Below the pieces are notes generated by a model, which did not search any database, had not been told where the DNA came from, and saw nothing but the letters and a program-made list of their open reading frames with translations. Positions 54,191 through 64,000 of a DNA stretch of 64,000 nt are shown one piece after another; position 1 is the first letter of the stretch, and the number at the start of each line of letters is the position of its first letter. Source of the stretch: Gracilaria gracilis (taxonomy: Eukaryota; Rhodophyta; Florideophyceae; Gracilariales; Gracilariaceae); the NCBI GenBank assembly GCA_030374805.1, contig JARGSG010000207.1, positions 1,213,246 to 1,277,245 of the forward strand, in the 5' to 3' direction. The translations under genes were made by a program, and so were the position numbers.

Positions 54191-55846
54191 CTACATGTCT
54201 TGCGAATGCTCGTATTGAGAGCATTCGTAGCGCTCCTCATCACATCCAGGTACCTTCCCTTTTTTAGCTCTAAAGCGTTCCATGTAGCTCTTCCTTCGTT
54301 TCACAATCTTAACGTTGGCTTTGTTCAAAGCTTGGATAAAGGGTACTGAACTGTTCTCCCACCGCACTAATTCTTTTTGTGGATTGAGGTTTTCGCCGAC
54401 TTTGAATGCCTTGAACACAGAAAGAGAAGGTAAACGTTCTTGCTTGCAACTCTCCATTGCTATGTTTAATACCTGCTGAAAATTGTTAACCGCATACGGA
54501 CCCATGCCAGATGTTCCGTGTTTAATTTGGTCAAACATTGTCTTGGCATCAAACCATTTTACGAAAGTGCCGACCTCCTCGTCCACCACCGTCTTCAAAA
54601 AGATCAATATCCTGAGCAACTACCTCGGACTTCTAATCACCGTTCGGTTCCATTACATTCCGTAAACTGACCATTTCCAGGACACGCGCCTCTTTTTGTA
54701 GGTCACAGACCCGAAGATAGCCAAATTGAAAATTACATTTTAGACTGTACCGAAGACAATCTGAGATATATCGAACTTCCTTTACAACTTCCAGACCGGG
54801 AGAATCGACATCCAAGCTTCTGAAGTAAGAGATAACAGCTGCTTTAAAAACATCAAGAACGTCGAGCTCCTCTGTATTTCCTTCGCGATCGTCTTCATTG
54901 GTATTACCAGTATCTGCTCTTTCAGAGCTGGCCGTGACGTTTTGATTTGGTTCATCTTCCACCTTTTGGTATGAATATGAGTTCATTGGGCACGTCCTCT
55001 TTGTCATCTAAGAACAAGAACTGTTCAATGAGATTGGACCCGTCTTCGCTGGCTCGTTGCTGTCAGCACTGCGTCATTGTTGGCACGTTTCCCACTTCAC
55101 CACGCGACAGGGCCGAAAAGAGAGAGTCTTGTTCCTCACGGTTGAAATCCAGGGCGGAGTCCTCTCCAAATATCGTGTGCGACTCGCCTGTCTCAGTTTG
55201 TTCGGTGGATAACGGTATGCCGGTCTAAACGAAGTAATTCTCACTTGAATCGTTGGCGTCAATTTCCTCCGTGACGTCATTTTCTCCACAACGTACTTCA
55301 CCGACCTCAGTTCCTATGGGCTCCGAAGTACGGTCGGCATCATCACCCAGATCCCCATTTGCATATGGGACTACAATTTCCTTCATGACCGAAGGTGCAG
55401 GATTACGAACGAACGACCACCGATACAGGATGCAGAATTGGTCGCGACGCTGCCGGCCTCGGTTGAACTGGAATCCCGATTTGAATCGGGAGGCTGTCCA
55501 TCCCGAGACATGAATTATAAAAGCCTTCTTCAATAAAAATACGGTCATTAAACATAGTCTTGTTGGGGTTGCTGTCCAAATGAGAGCCCATTGGATGGCG
55601 AAGGAAGCTTTTGCTGTAGAGTACATCCCAAAGGCTTTGGTTCTTTCCCGTAACCCTTCCCTGAAATGCGTGGAATTGCTTTATCATTCTTGCTTCAACT
55701 GCACCATAACGATCTTGAATGAATGCTTTGGGAGCCTCACTTGCTTTATGCGAGTGGTTGAAGTTCACCTGCACCAGCCAGTTCTGAAAGCTGATCCGAG
55801 GCAATCCGAAGACGATACTCGCTGAGCTCTTTTCTTTGCGCTGCAC
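54191..55846 (-). pseudogene. 3' part of the Ulp1-like gene, frames broken
   Basis: Successive minus-strand frames at 55846-55403, 55626-55225, 55007-54633 and 54619-54191 cover this stretch with little gap. They include an acidic region (NEDDREGNTEELDVLDVF) and a Lys/Arg-rich end (KIVKRRKSYMERFRAKKGK). They probably belong to one large decayed gene that starts at 57456. No known domain is visible. Confidence 0.4.
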
Positions 55847-57456
55847 AGACCGAAAGCGCGCGGTGAGAACACTGAAATTCTTCTTAGAGGTCTCTGCACA
55901 TATATGAAGTAATGCAACGAAAAAAGAAATCCTGTGCCCCTGCTTATACTCGAAATGAAATCCAATATTTCCTTCGTCTCCCCTATGTACTGACGACTAC
56001 CCTTCTCTTTTTCAGGAGGTATTGCTACGTGTAGGGTGCACGATACAACGTCTTCTAGAATGTCTTCAAGCACTTGCTCTACAATTGGCTTTCGTTCAGT
56101 TCGCTTTTCCGAATCCAGAACTCTCACTTTGAGACCTGAGATTATGCGGCAAACAGGCGGTAAATTAGCATCCTCATATTGCACTCCTCCGCGTACTTTA
56201 TAGCGAATGTCTTCTCGACTCTCTTTTACTTCTTCCAACGAGGTAGGTCGCTTCAAAGCGTCATGAAGGATATGAATCTCGTTTAGAGCATCCGAGCTAT
56301 GGGGAGAATCATCTACGTCACCCTCATTACGTCCAATTTGTTCCTGTTCTGCCCTTTTAGAACTGCCTTTATGAACTCCATCTGTATTTCTAGCACTATC
56401 AGAAATAGAAACATCGAAACCAGCACTGAGATTGTTATGAACTATCTTCTCTTTATCATCTACTGATAGACCATCCCCTTTCTTACCTACTGCATATCCA
56501 TTTGTAACGGATACTGGTGTCAATGTACTTACCTCGAAGGGGGTACTGAAGTCGGAGCGTCGTAGCAGGGAATTTTGCAAGCCTTTCAGCCTTGAACGCC
56601 CAGCATAATGTCCTCGGAAATAATGAGCGCGCTGATTCCGACGATAGTCCATAATCATATACTCAGTTACATCATTGGTGCAAAAGAAAATCGAATCCAT
56701 GAGAACCTGAAGTATGCGATTTTTCAAAGCTGCCCATCGATAGCGCTCTGAGATAGTGCTTTTACATCCAGAATTGCAACTCTGCTTCGGTATAAAGCCT
56801 CTGTGAACAGCGAGCTCACCAGCAACTGCCCAGACATAACATCCAAAACTGAAGCCGTCTGTCTCACGTTTGTAGCCTCTGCTGTCCATCATGTAGTTTC
56901 TCTTTGAAACTGAAGTAGTACCTTTTCCATCCAGAATTGTATTTTGAAAGACTTCTATGATGAACATCAATATCTATTTTGAACAAGAAGTCCGCAAGCT
57001 GTCACCGAAGTAAACAGTCGGTCTCTCCCTTCGAGTACGTGGAGGACCGATGTATTGATGCCAAAACAGAACGCCCCAATTGTTACCGTTTAAGTTCAAC
57101 GGAACAACCACAGTATGAATATCGTCACCACCATCCAACTTTGTGGTGAAAGATCGTTTTAGGTTCTCGAAGAACGTTCCGCGTTCTGACGGATTTCTTT
57201 TCAACCGCCCTACGTAACCAGATAAGGTAGCACCTGTATCACACCAGCAGATACATATGCCTGGTTTCGGTTTCATATCCATTAATTCAGATTTCATTAC
57301 ACCGATAAATAACATGGATGACTCTACCGAGCTGTGCGCGAGAAAAATTGGAGGGTTCCGTTTAATTTCGGCTCTCACGATGCTGTGCACATATTTGTAG
57401 ACTAAAGAGCATCTTTGAGCTGGGAGAGAGATGTTTATTCCTGTTTTTCCAGCCAA
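55765..57456 (-). pseudogene. Ulp1-like (C48) cysteine-peptidase gene, one internal stop
   Basis: The frame opens at 57456 (MAGKTGINISLPAQRC), has one TAG at about 56972, and continues in the same frame to 55765, about 560 codons. IHTVVVPLNLNGNNWGVLFW, PTVYFGDSL and DGFSFGCYVWAVAGELAV line up with the Ulp1/SENP catalytic blocks (His-Trp, Asp-Ser, Cys). The His of the usual HW is Asn here, while Asp and Cys are kept. The rest is charged and low in complexity. Ulp1-like genes ride in several DNA transposons, notably MULEs, which is the likeliest origin. Confidence 0.5.
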
Positions 57457-57897
57457 ACTTATGTAAAACAGACTGCATAGCTCTGAGATGCCTTTGTCGT
57501 CATCTGTAGCTATTACAGATTGTAGGATTGTGTGGTTCGAAGCTACGGCTAGAATGGCAGTAAAAAGTGAGGTTAGATATTGTTGGTTCGAAAGTTTCTA
57601 GAATTCTGCCGAACATACTGAAACTGATATTCATCTTGAACATGTCTATAGTCATTGACATTGCCGATGCGACAAAGGAAGTAAGAGAAAGATGATCGAA
57701 GAGAAATTATGCGATTGTGATGCTGGTGGTAAACGCAAAATGATGCCATGGACGACGTCGTGGATGTCATTTAAAAATTTACGCACCAATATTGTTCACG
57801 TCGCTTTCGTTGAAATCATTGACACGAACGCTCTACGTACTTGGCCACAGAAGATTGAGAGAGAAGGGGCCGATGTTGAACACCACTCTCCCATGGC

Positions 57898-58197
57898 CCC
57901 TACGAACAGCATCTCCGGCCGAAAAATGGCCGAAATGTGGCCGAAACGTGACCATTTAGCTCAGAACTTGGGGGAACGTGTAACGAGCTAAGATAAACAA
58001 CTTTGAATTTTCTTCGCATGGCCGAAACGTGGCCGAAAAGTGCCCGAAACGTGGCCAAAATACGGCCGAGGTGTACCCGTGTCAATGATCAAAAGTATTC
58101 AGGTTACCTAGTTACACGTTTTCGCACCTTTTCGACCTAGATGGTTACATTTCGGTCACATTTGGGCCATATTACGGCCAGATTCGCTGTTCGTAGG
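57898..58197. mobile_element. MITE, about 300 bp, diverged copy
   Basis: Ends CCCTACGAACAGC and GCTGTTCGTAGG are inverted. The same body as the copy at 19036 follows, including repeated TGGCCGAAA and GGCCATAT motifs and GTGTACACGTGTCA-like centre sequence. The target duplication is unclear. Confidence 0.8.
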
Positions 58198-58492
58198 TAG
58201 CCCAATTGGGGTAGAGGTCAAGAAACAGAAGCTGGATCTACCTTCATATGCAGGCCAAACAGATGGGTACTAAAAGCTTGAGTTTCGGGGGTGTGAACAG
58301 TGGAGAAAAGCGTATCTCTGTTCATTTTCTGCTTGTCCGCCCTCCAGACGCGCCGCTCCGCCGATTGCTAATTATACTGGTCCACGGCAGGCGCGATGGA
58401 GGATGGATGAATAGCATTCCACCAAATTGGGTGGGCACGACTCTATTGGGCACGTGTGCTGCGGAAACACAACACGGGTACACGTGTGGTAT
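58198..58492. other. Unit X upstream region
   Basis: CCTCCAGACGCGCC and CACCAAATTGGGTGG match 8030-8188. The region continues at 58785 after the MITE. Confidence 0.55.
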
Positions 58493-58784
58493 CCCTATAA
58501 ACCTCGAGTATAGCCCCAATATGGTCGAAATGTGGGCGAAATTTGGCCGTTTACACCGAAAACTTTTGGGAACGTTTCAAAAGCGGAGATAAATAAGTTT
58601 CATTTTTCTTCATATCGCCGAAATATGGCCTAAATGTAGCTTAAATAGACCCGAGATGTAAACGTGTTTGTTCGGAACAGTACTTATTTTCCGTAGTTAC
58701 ACGTTCCCTGAAGTTTTCGAGCTAAACGGCCACATTTGGGCCATATCTGGGCCATTTTTGGGGCCATATTCGAGGTTTATAGGG
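58493..58784. mobile_element. MITE, 292 bp
   Basis: Ends CCCTATAAACCTCGAG and CGAGGTTTATAGGG are inverted, with subterminal ATATGG/GGCCATAT motifs. It sits in unit X: the unoccupied counterpart near 8165-8180 reads CACGTGTCCAACAC without it. It is nearly the same length as the copy at 19036. Confidence 0.9.
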
Positions 58785-59161
58785 GTGTCCAACACGATTC
58801 TCCACCGACACTGAGCAACCGCAGCGTAGTGCGTGGAAGATGAACTATGCCATATTGGCATTTTCAAAAAAATATCTTCTGTTGTTAGATTTGCTGGAAG
58901 CTGGCGTGCTCGATAAATACGTAGCCCATCAACTCCCGGTGCGGCCTCTCATCTTTCGTCGTCAACCGAATTCCTTCCTTCCCTAGCGCATAACCTCCAC
59001 TTCTTCCTCCCAACTTCCTTTATTGTGCCCCGCGCCCCCTACTTAGTCCAACGGTGAGCGCAACGTGCGAAGCCGGCCGCGCCTGTGATGTACTTAGGTG
59101 TGGCTAAACTACAGGTGTACACGGCACGGCAAGCGGAGTGCTTGGCCACAGTTGAGGCTCT

Positions 59162-59896
59162 TTGATCTCCATCCGTCTTTTCTATCCCTACCTCCTCTTT
59201 GAGAACCTTGCGCATACCGAGCGGTCGACTCCGCGTACTATTCTTCAACCAATAGCAAGAACGAAAGACTCTGCTGCCGTCAGCACAGCTGGCCGCGCAC
59301 CTCGTGGTAATATTGCGACCAAATCTGCGCATAAGCCTCAGGAGGGCAGGAGTACGCGCAATTCATATCTTGCATTGAGAGATAACACCATCTACAGCCT
59401 TTGGAGTCGACAAGACATCGAGAAAATTAACAATTACTTCTCCCTCCCTCTCCCGTACGCCATGTTCACGACCGAGTGTCCGCGACCGTTCCGAATCGGT
59501 CAAGGGGCAATGTTGAAAGTGTTTGGGAAGCATATCACATATGAGGTTGACCACATGGTCGGCAATGAAGTTTCTCGTCTTGAGACCTACCAGCTGGAAT
59601 TAACCGAGTCCTTGGATGTTCCAGAGCATTACGAAGAGGTACCAACTGACGCTTGCTCAATTCGCACAATACGGGGCCAGCAAGGTCGTCGGGTATATCG
59701 TGCTGAAGACGAAGAGATGGAAAAAGAACACAATGTCCTCTTATACAGGCCCTGCCCTGCATTGCCGGGGATGAAGTGGCCGGTGATCAAAAGGTTTCCG
59801 ACAGTCGATTTTCTTATGGCAGTAATGGCCGACTATCCGCCGTCACCTACATTCATTAATGGTGCTAAAAAAACCCTGGACGGAAGCTACTTATGA
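59162..59896 (+). CDS. Unit X gene, copy B (C-terminus missing)
   Basis: The 244-codon ORF starts at 59162 and encodes a basic N-terminus, NTIYSLWSRQDIEKINNYFS, FTTECPRPFRIGQGAMLKVF, then ETYQLELTESLDVPEHYEEV and VIKRFPTVDFLMAVMADYPP. It ends at a TGA after KKTLDGSY where copy A reads through. Beyond 59945 the sequence switches to element 5. Copy A (28540-29383) provides the C-terminal part with Cys, His and Asp motifs. I recognise no family with certainty. At least three traces of this family lie in the window, so it is repetitive and may be mobile. Confidence 0.45.
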   Translation: MISIRLFYPYLLFENLAHTERSTPRTILQPIARTKDSAAVSTAGRAPRGNIATKSAHKPQEGRSTRNSYLALRDNTIYSLWSRQDIEKINNYFSLPLPYAMFTTECPRPFRIGQGAMLKVFGKHITYEVDHMVGNEVSRLETYQLELTESLDVPEHYEEVPTDACSIRTIRGQQGRRVYRAEDEEMEKEHNVLLYRPCPALPGMKWPVIKRFPTVDFLMAVMADYPPSPTFINGAKKTLDGSYL

Positions 59897-60160
59897 CATA
59901 TTCACGTTCCCGCGAGCCAAGATCCAACCCAACCACTTTTCGGATCCTTTTTGGTAGAACACTGGTTCGATGGCTGAGAACTTGAACGATGGTGACCAGC
60001 CGAGGAGAAGTCGGTGGGTCGACATGAGTTTATATAGAGAATCAGACCTTCGAGATTAAGTCTACCAGCGACGTACTCCAAATTACCAATCACATTTCTC
60101 CATATGCGAACAATGTTTCTAGCGTAGAAACTGTTGTTGAAGATGAGGAGGAACGGAGGC

Positions 60161-60183
60161 TTCCAGAAACTTCTAGAACGTTC
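60161..60183. promoter_or_regulatory. Perfect five-unit heat-shock element 1
   Basis: TTCCAGAAACTTCTAGAACG followed by TTC gives alternating TTC and GAA triplets spaced by exactly two bases, five in a row. This is the canonical binding site of heat-shock factor trimers. It lies in the first 172-bp repeat. Confidence 0.75.
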
Positions 60184-60332
60184 AGATGTATCCAAAGATG
60201 TAACACTTACAGCTTCTCCAAATACGTTGACAGTGCCTTTTGTGACGTCATCAATAACCAATCACATTGGGCCATATGCGAACAATGTGTCTAGCATAGA
60301 AACTATTTTTGAAGCTGAAGGGGAACGCAGGC

Positions 60333-60355
60333 TTCCAGAAACTTCTAGAAGGTTC
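60333..60355. promoter_or_regulatory. Perfect five-unit heat-shock element 2
   Basis: TTCCAGAAACTTCTAGAAGG followed by TTC again gives five alternating triplets. It is at the same place in the second repeat. All TTC/GAA bases are kept although the surrounding repeat has diverged. Confidence 0.75.
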
Positions 60356-60675
60356 AGATATGTATAACGATGTAATACATAAAGCTTCTCTAAATATGTT
60401 GACAGTGCCTATATGACTTCATCAACGCCAACATTGATGTTCGTAACGATACAGATAACTTCTTTGACGCCTTTAAATGTCATAAGGTGTCACACATGAG
60501 CGTCAAGGTCAAATGGGTATTAAATCGGGCCGCAAGGCCGCGATGAGTCCATTAAACGCATTAAATATGAATTTCTAAAAGCAATAAATAAATAGCAGAA
60601 AAATAGTAAAAAACGAAATAGAAACGATGAAATCCCAACATCACTTCCACCATTAAGGAGAGTCGTCCCGACTCG

Positions 60676-61187
60676 TTAGTGTGGCGAGTTTCCATTCGTA
60701 ACAGGGTGAACTTCAAGTAATCCGGGAGGTTTTGGGAATAGAACCCTATCGGAATGAGGTTCAAATTCTAGAGAAAAGTGACCAATATCAGGTACTTGTC
60801 CGATAGGAAGAATCGCACCTTCGATATCATCTTGGAACGTATCCGCAGGATCTAGGTTCATATGACCGTACTTCGAAAGAAGGTAAGAGAATAAAAAGAG
60901 TGTGAATCGCTCATCAATGAGTTCGATAGTTTCATCCTCGTAGACCTTGAACAACTTATGCAACAAATTAGTGTTTCCACGGTAAGAAATGGTCCACGAA
61001 GTTGTAGAAAAGCAAAAATATATGACAAGATCCCCAAGCTAGCCTCAGCTTTTCGGAAAGGTCGTCAGTAATATCTTCCAACCAGGTTAGCATTCGGCGA
61101 CCGCCAAAAACTATTCGGCTTTAGAATCGGCGAGCGTCATCGAATTGAAGGTTGTTGACGGGATTGTTCTTGTTGTTGGTTTGCATG
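60676..61187 (-). pseudogene. Accessory ORF downstream of integrase (element 5)
   Basis: It starts near 61187 (MQTNNKNNPVNNLQFDD) and ends at 60676 (NGNSPH). SRIVFGGRRMLTWLEDITDD and LHKLFKVYEDETIELIDERF align with the element 1 copy at 8675-9162. Stops and frameshifts break it near 61125 and 60970. Function unknown; see the element 1 entry. Confidence 0.6.
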
Positions 61188-61265
61188 ATTAAATCGGCTT
61201 GTTTGTACTGGTTGAGATGGAACTCACGACCTTCAGAGGTTGTTGAATCTTTTACTCCGTTTCAG

Positions 61266-61627
61266 TAGGTCCCGACAGTGTTCTAGTTCTGATTGGGGGA
61301 GCCACATGTTTTCATGATTTGGATAACCAAGCCATTTGACAAGATACTCTGACTTATTTTTCGTTTTCGATGATTCAAGATTGCTTCCACTTCATATTCG
61401 TCTGATCCATCAGAGAGTTTTATGGCTGTCGGCTTTGGATGATCTCTTCTCAACGTATTGTCATTAGCAACTGGTTTCGTTTCCTGACACCTTTGAAAGG
61501 TTCGGCTGTATTTCAACATGTCATTTCTTAATGTTTTCTGGTAGTAATGTTTCCAAACTCTTCGCAAGGTTTTCTTGAATCCCATTTGCCCTGAAGAAGG
61601 AATTTCGTGGCTTTCAAAAAGAATCAC
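61266..61627 (-). pseudogene. Element 5 integrase finger fused by deletion to a chromodomain
   Basis: The minus strand encodes HEIPSSGQMGFKKTLRRVWK with RCQETKP (the HHCC finger). Within a few residues comes DEYEVEAILNHRKRK and, after a frameshift, EYLVKWLGYPNHENMWLPQS, a chromodomain. The whole DDE core is missing, so integration by this copy is impossible. Confidence 0.85.
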
Positions 61628-61799
61628 CCTTCGAATATCCCCACTCGGTACACAAAGCTTATTATTGCGATATAGAAGTTTTCCTTACCTAGTGAATGGA
61701 AGTGCCGGATTACTGTAGACCGATGAGAATTCTTTGTCTTTTTTATAGCTGCTATTGAATGCGCGCATATCTCTTTTAGATATTTCACTGATACAGGAT

Positions 61800-62117
61800 A
61801 TAGAATTCGTGGGCTTTCCGTATTGCTTCTTCTAGTAACGAGAGATTACTGGCTCGCTTATTTTCGGCATGTCTCGGATACCTGGAGAGTGCATTTGCAA
61901 CAACATTTGATTTTCCTTTGATTGGTTCAAATTGGAAGTCGAACTCTACAATTCTTTCAAGCTAGCGCACTTGTCGTTGTGAAAGATTCGGTTGAGTTTC
62001 AAGATATTTGAAAGGAAATTGATCCGTACGAACGGTGAACTTCTGACCAAATAAGTTAGCTCTCCATACTCTGAATGCGTCGATTACGCCATGCAATTCC
62101 GGCTCGTGTGCGGCATA
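61800..62117 (-). pseudogene. Element 5 RNase H, C-terminal part
   Basis: Coding from 62117, TYAAHEPELHGVIDAFRVWR, then FGQKFTVRTDQFPFKYLETQ and KGKSNVVANALSRYPRHAEN are the RNase H motifs (Glu and Asp catalytic positions kept). It is cut at the N-terminal side by TIR copy 5. Confidence 0.85.
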
Positions 62118-64000
62118 CGTCGGTGTTATCGGAATGCTAGTTTTGGTGTCAAAAATGACCGAATTAAAATGAACGAAAACCGGTGAATTTACCAAAATTT
62201 GGATGTGCTTAATTTCCGAAAATTTTCCACATTTCCACTTGTGCTATTTTCTGTGGAAAGATTCATTCACGATTATTTCCATCATTGCCAGTTTGGATGG
62301 AAGACAAACTAGCATGTTACTTCCGTTCATGCTATATTCCGAACCCAATGTAAGTGTGTAAGTGGCATATATTTAGAACTTTGGGGGCGCCAAGTAGAGA
62401 GATATATATCCCCAAATATAGATTTATAAAAATAGATAGCCACTTATAGAGTACGATTAGAAGAATACAAACCCTTAGAATAGGAATTCTCTATAGAGAT
62501 ACAGCACATCTATTCAACAACTCTCATATCAGATATCCCCCGTTTATTATCTCACTTTTGAAACGCCTTCGAATCACGTTCGACCTCCCCCATCACTCCG
62601 TTTTACTCCCCGTGCGCCATATTACGCTCCCCACCACTACATACCCTCCCTCTCCCCGCCATGCGTAATTGCTGCTTTGAAGGCTGCTCCTTCTTCGCTC
62701 GCACCATCCCCTCCATTTAAAGGCACCAAAGAAGATGACCCAACCGTCTCACCACCAACAAGAATATCCTCTCCCCCGGCGGCAACGTCCCTCACTTCCC
62801 CCCACGCACAAAGCGTCACACGTCCACCACCCTACTCCCACCACCACGCCCACCTCCTGTCTCCAATCGCCCTTCCGATAACGTCCCCATTGCCGACGAC
62901 GGCTCCTCCCACCAGCAACACCTCTCCCTCTCCGTCCACACCCAAGACGCCTAACATATCGTAGGCACCCCCGTCTGCTCCCTCTCCCCCTCCCCACCTC
63001 CTCCACCGCCCCCCTCCTTCCATCTCCTCAACAACCCCCAACTCAAACGAATGGTCCTCTACATCTCTTCCATCGCTTTTACCCTCGGCCACCGCAAGGC
63101 AGACGAACTCATCTCTCTCTTCCATGACCCCTCCTTCTCCAAGCCAGCCTTCCACAACGCCGTCTCCTCCCCATCCCAGTGTCTCAAACTTCAAACAACC
63201 CTCTTCCAACACCGAGTCAGCGGCATCGGTTTCACACCCACCACCCTCCATGACCCACAGCACCTCTTCAGAGCCAACATCTTCCGAAAGGATGCTATTC
63301 AAGTCCTTAAAAGACAACTCGCACTAGCACACTCCGACAACACCTTCTTCCACCACGCACCTTATACAACCTCTCCCGGCTCTCACGCTTTCGCCCACCC
63401 AATGGCTTCTTACCTCGGAAAAGAAGCTGCCCCAGCCCTCAAGGCCGCAATCATGCAGTCCTCCCATAACGCCTGCATCTGTCACACCTTTGAAAACACC
63501 TGTATCGACTCCTTCATCGGCTTCGTCCAAGTATACTCCGACAAGTACTCCATTTCCCTCAAATCCTCTTCCATCACCTCCTACCCCCTTCACATCGCCC
63601 TCCTCAACTTCTCCGACTCGTTCCGTTGCAAATTTATCACCGACAACCTCACCCTTTCCGTATACCTCCCAACCTCTTTCAATCTCGCCACCACCTCTCA
63701 AGACCCCGATGCCATCCCCCAAACCTCGTCCAGCATCTCCCGCTCTACCAAAATCCAACTCATCCAGCGTGCTATCGCCAACTTCCTCGACCCTCTTCTC
63801 TCCTCCGGCCTCACCGACTTCCCCTTCCGTGACGCTAATGGCATGCTCCACCATTTTCACCCAATCATCGCTAGCTACTGCGCAGACATCCCGGAAGCCC
63901 AGAACATTCCCGCCATTTTCCGCGGCACCCGCCCCCAGCATCCATGCCACCGATGTACCGTCTCACGCTCCGACCGCCACCTACACATTCCATCTTCCCC
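62118..64000 (+). mobile_element. Multi-gene TIR element, copy 5 (runs off the window)
   Basis: The start CGTCGGTGTTATCGGAATGC is the inverted right terminus of copies 1, 2 and 4, followed by the same subterminal block and then the transposase-like gene reading inward. It inserted in the RNase H region of element 5. The other end lies beyond 64000. Confidence 0.88.
62661..64000 (+). pseudogene. Plavaka-like transposase gene, copy 5 (longest open copy)
   Basis: From ATG 62661 the frame has three stops near 62718, 62735 and 62952 (in the zinc finger and linker), then is open from about 62955 to the window end, about 350 codons. Motifs: LFHDPSFSKPAFHNAV, GIGFTPTTLHDPQHLF, FRKDAIQVLKRQLALAHSDN, YLGKEAAPALKAAIMQSSHN, FIGFVQVYSD, SYPLHIALLNFSDSFRCKF, DANGMLHHFHPIIASYCADI and PEAQNI...HPCHRC. 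The last two fit the ADxPE and C-x2-C signature of Plavaka-type transposases. Candidate catalytic acids cannot be fixed by eye. Confidence 0.6.

Larger units (their letters stand above)
60084..60425. repeat. Two 172-bp direct repeats in the LTR region of element 5
   Basis: Positions 60084-60254 and 60255-60425 align over their full length with about 80-85% identity (CCAATCACAT, ATATGCGAACAATGT, GAGGCTTCC/GCAGGCTTCC, TTGACAGTGCCT, TCATCAA). Duplicated blocks in an LTR are typical of transcriptional enhancers. Confidence 0.88.
60000..62117 (-). mobile_element. Ty3/gypsy chromovirus, element 5 (partial, internally deleted)
   Basis: On the minus strand, from 62117 to 60676, lie the RNase H end, the integrase finger, a chromodomain and the accessory ORF. 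About 60000-60580 is probably the 3' LTR, as it contains GTTTATATAGA (a TATA box on the minus strand, as in element 1) and tandem repeats. The integrase core is deleted. TIR copy 5 interrupts RNase H at 62118, and the rest lies beyond the window. Confidence 0.75.

Noticed and set aside
62832-63950. Minus-strand ORFs opposite the transposase-like gene (also 5814-6084, 36157-37625)
   Set aside because: Gly/Glu/Val-rich shadows of the Pro/Ser/His-rich plus-frame protein; the motifs conserved between copies lie in the other frame.

Overview
This is eukaryotic nuclear DNA made almost entirely of mobile elements, most of them decayed. There are no operons, ribosome binding sites or RNA genes that I can recognise. 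I see chromodomain Ty3/gypsy retrotransposons, hAT-like and piggyBac-like transposase pseudogenes, short TIR elements, and a large multi-gene TIR element whose transposase resembles the Plavaka group. The only host-gene traces are a DUF1350 hydrolase-like gene (a family of cyanobacteria and plastid-bearing eukaryotes) and the C-terminal part of a Prp2/DHX16-type DEAH helicase. With intronless-looking coding sequence and a dense repeat load, this suggests an algal genome, perhaps a red alga such as Chondrus. That is an inference and the sequence does not prove it.

Layout. 1-6785: TIR element copy 1, cut by the window edge. 6786-8188: an interrupted unknown gene and part of a repeated gene family called unit X here. 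8189-25352: chromovirus element 1 (minus strand, 5-bp target duplication CCACT). It is split by chromovirus element 2 at 11347-23083 (minus strand, 791-bp LTRs, duplication GATAA). Element 2 also carries a 291-bp MITE and an opposite-strand ORF with its own TATA-like box. 25353-28240: mostly empty, with a piggyBac-like pseudogene. 28250-29383: unit X copy A. 29397-38079: the most complete TIR element, copy 2. 38080-48360: plus-strand chromovirus element 3, split by about 6.2 kb that holds a promoter-like region, an unknown ORF, the DUF1350 gene, the helicase fragment and a hAT transposase. 49361-53510: TIR element copy 3 (partial), abutting an end fragment (copy 4). 53511-57460: a long decayed Ulp1-like gene. 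57898-60000: two MITEs and unit X copy B. 60000-62117: defective chromovirus element 5, whose LTR region has two perfect five-unit heat-shock elements. 62118-64000: TIR element copy 5, running off the window.

How the parts work together. The most unusual system is the TIR element. Its ends share the terminus CGTCGGTGTT and many subterminal AACTAGC motifs. It encodes a C2HC-finger transposase-like protein, a coiled-coil protein with one membrane segment, and a ketopantoate-reductase-like protein. Two copies also carry arrays of 72-bp palindromes. No copy here is intact, but different copies carry different lesions, so the ancestral genes can be inferred. Other notable points are the antisense ORF in element 2, a conserved accessory ORF downstream of integrase in elements 1 and 5, and the heat-shock elements in element 5.
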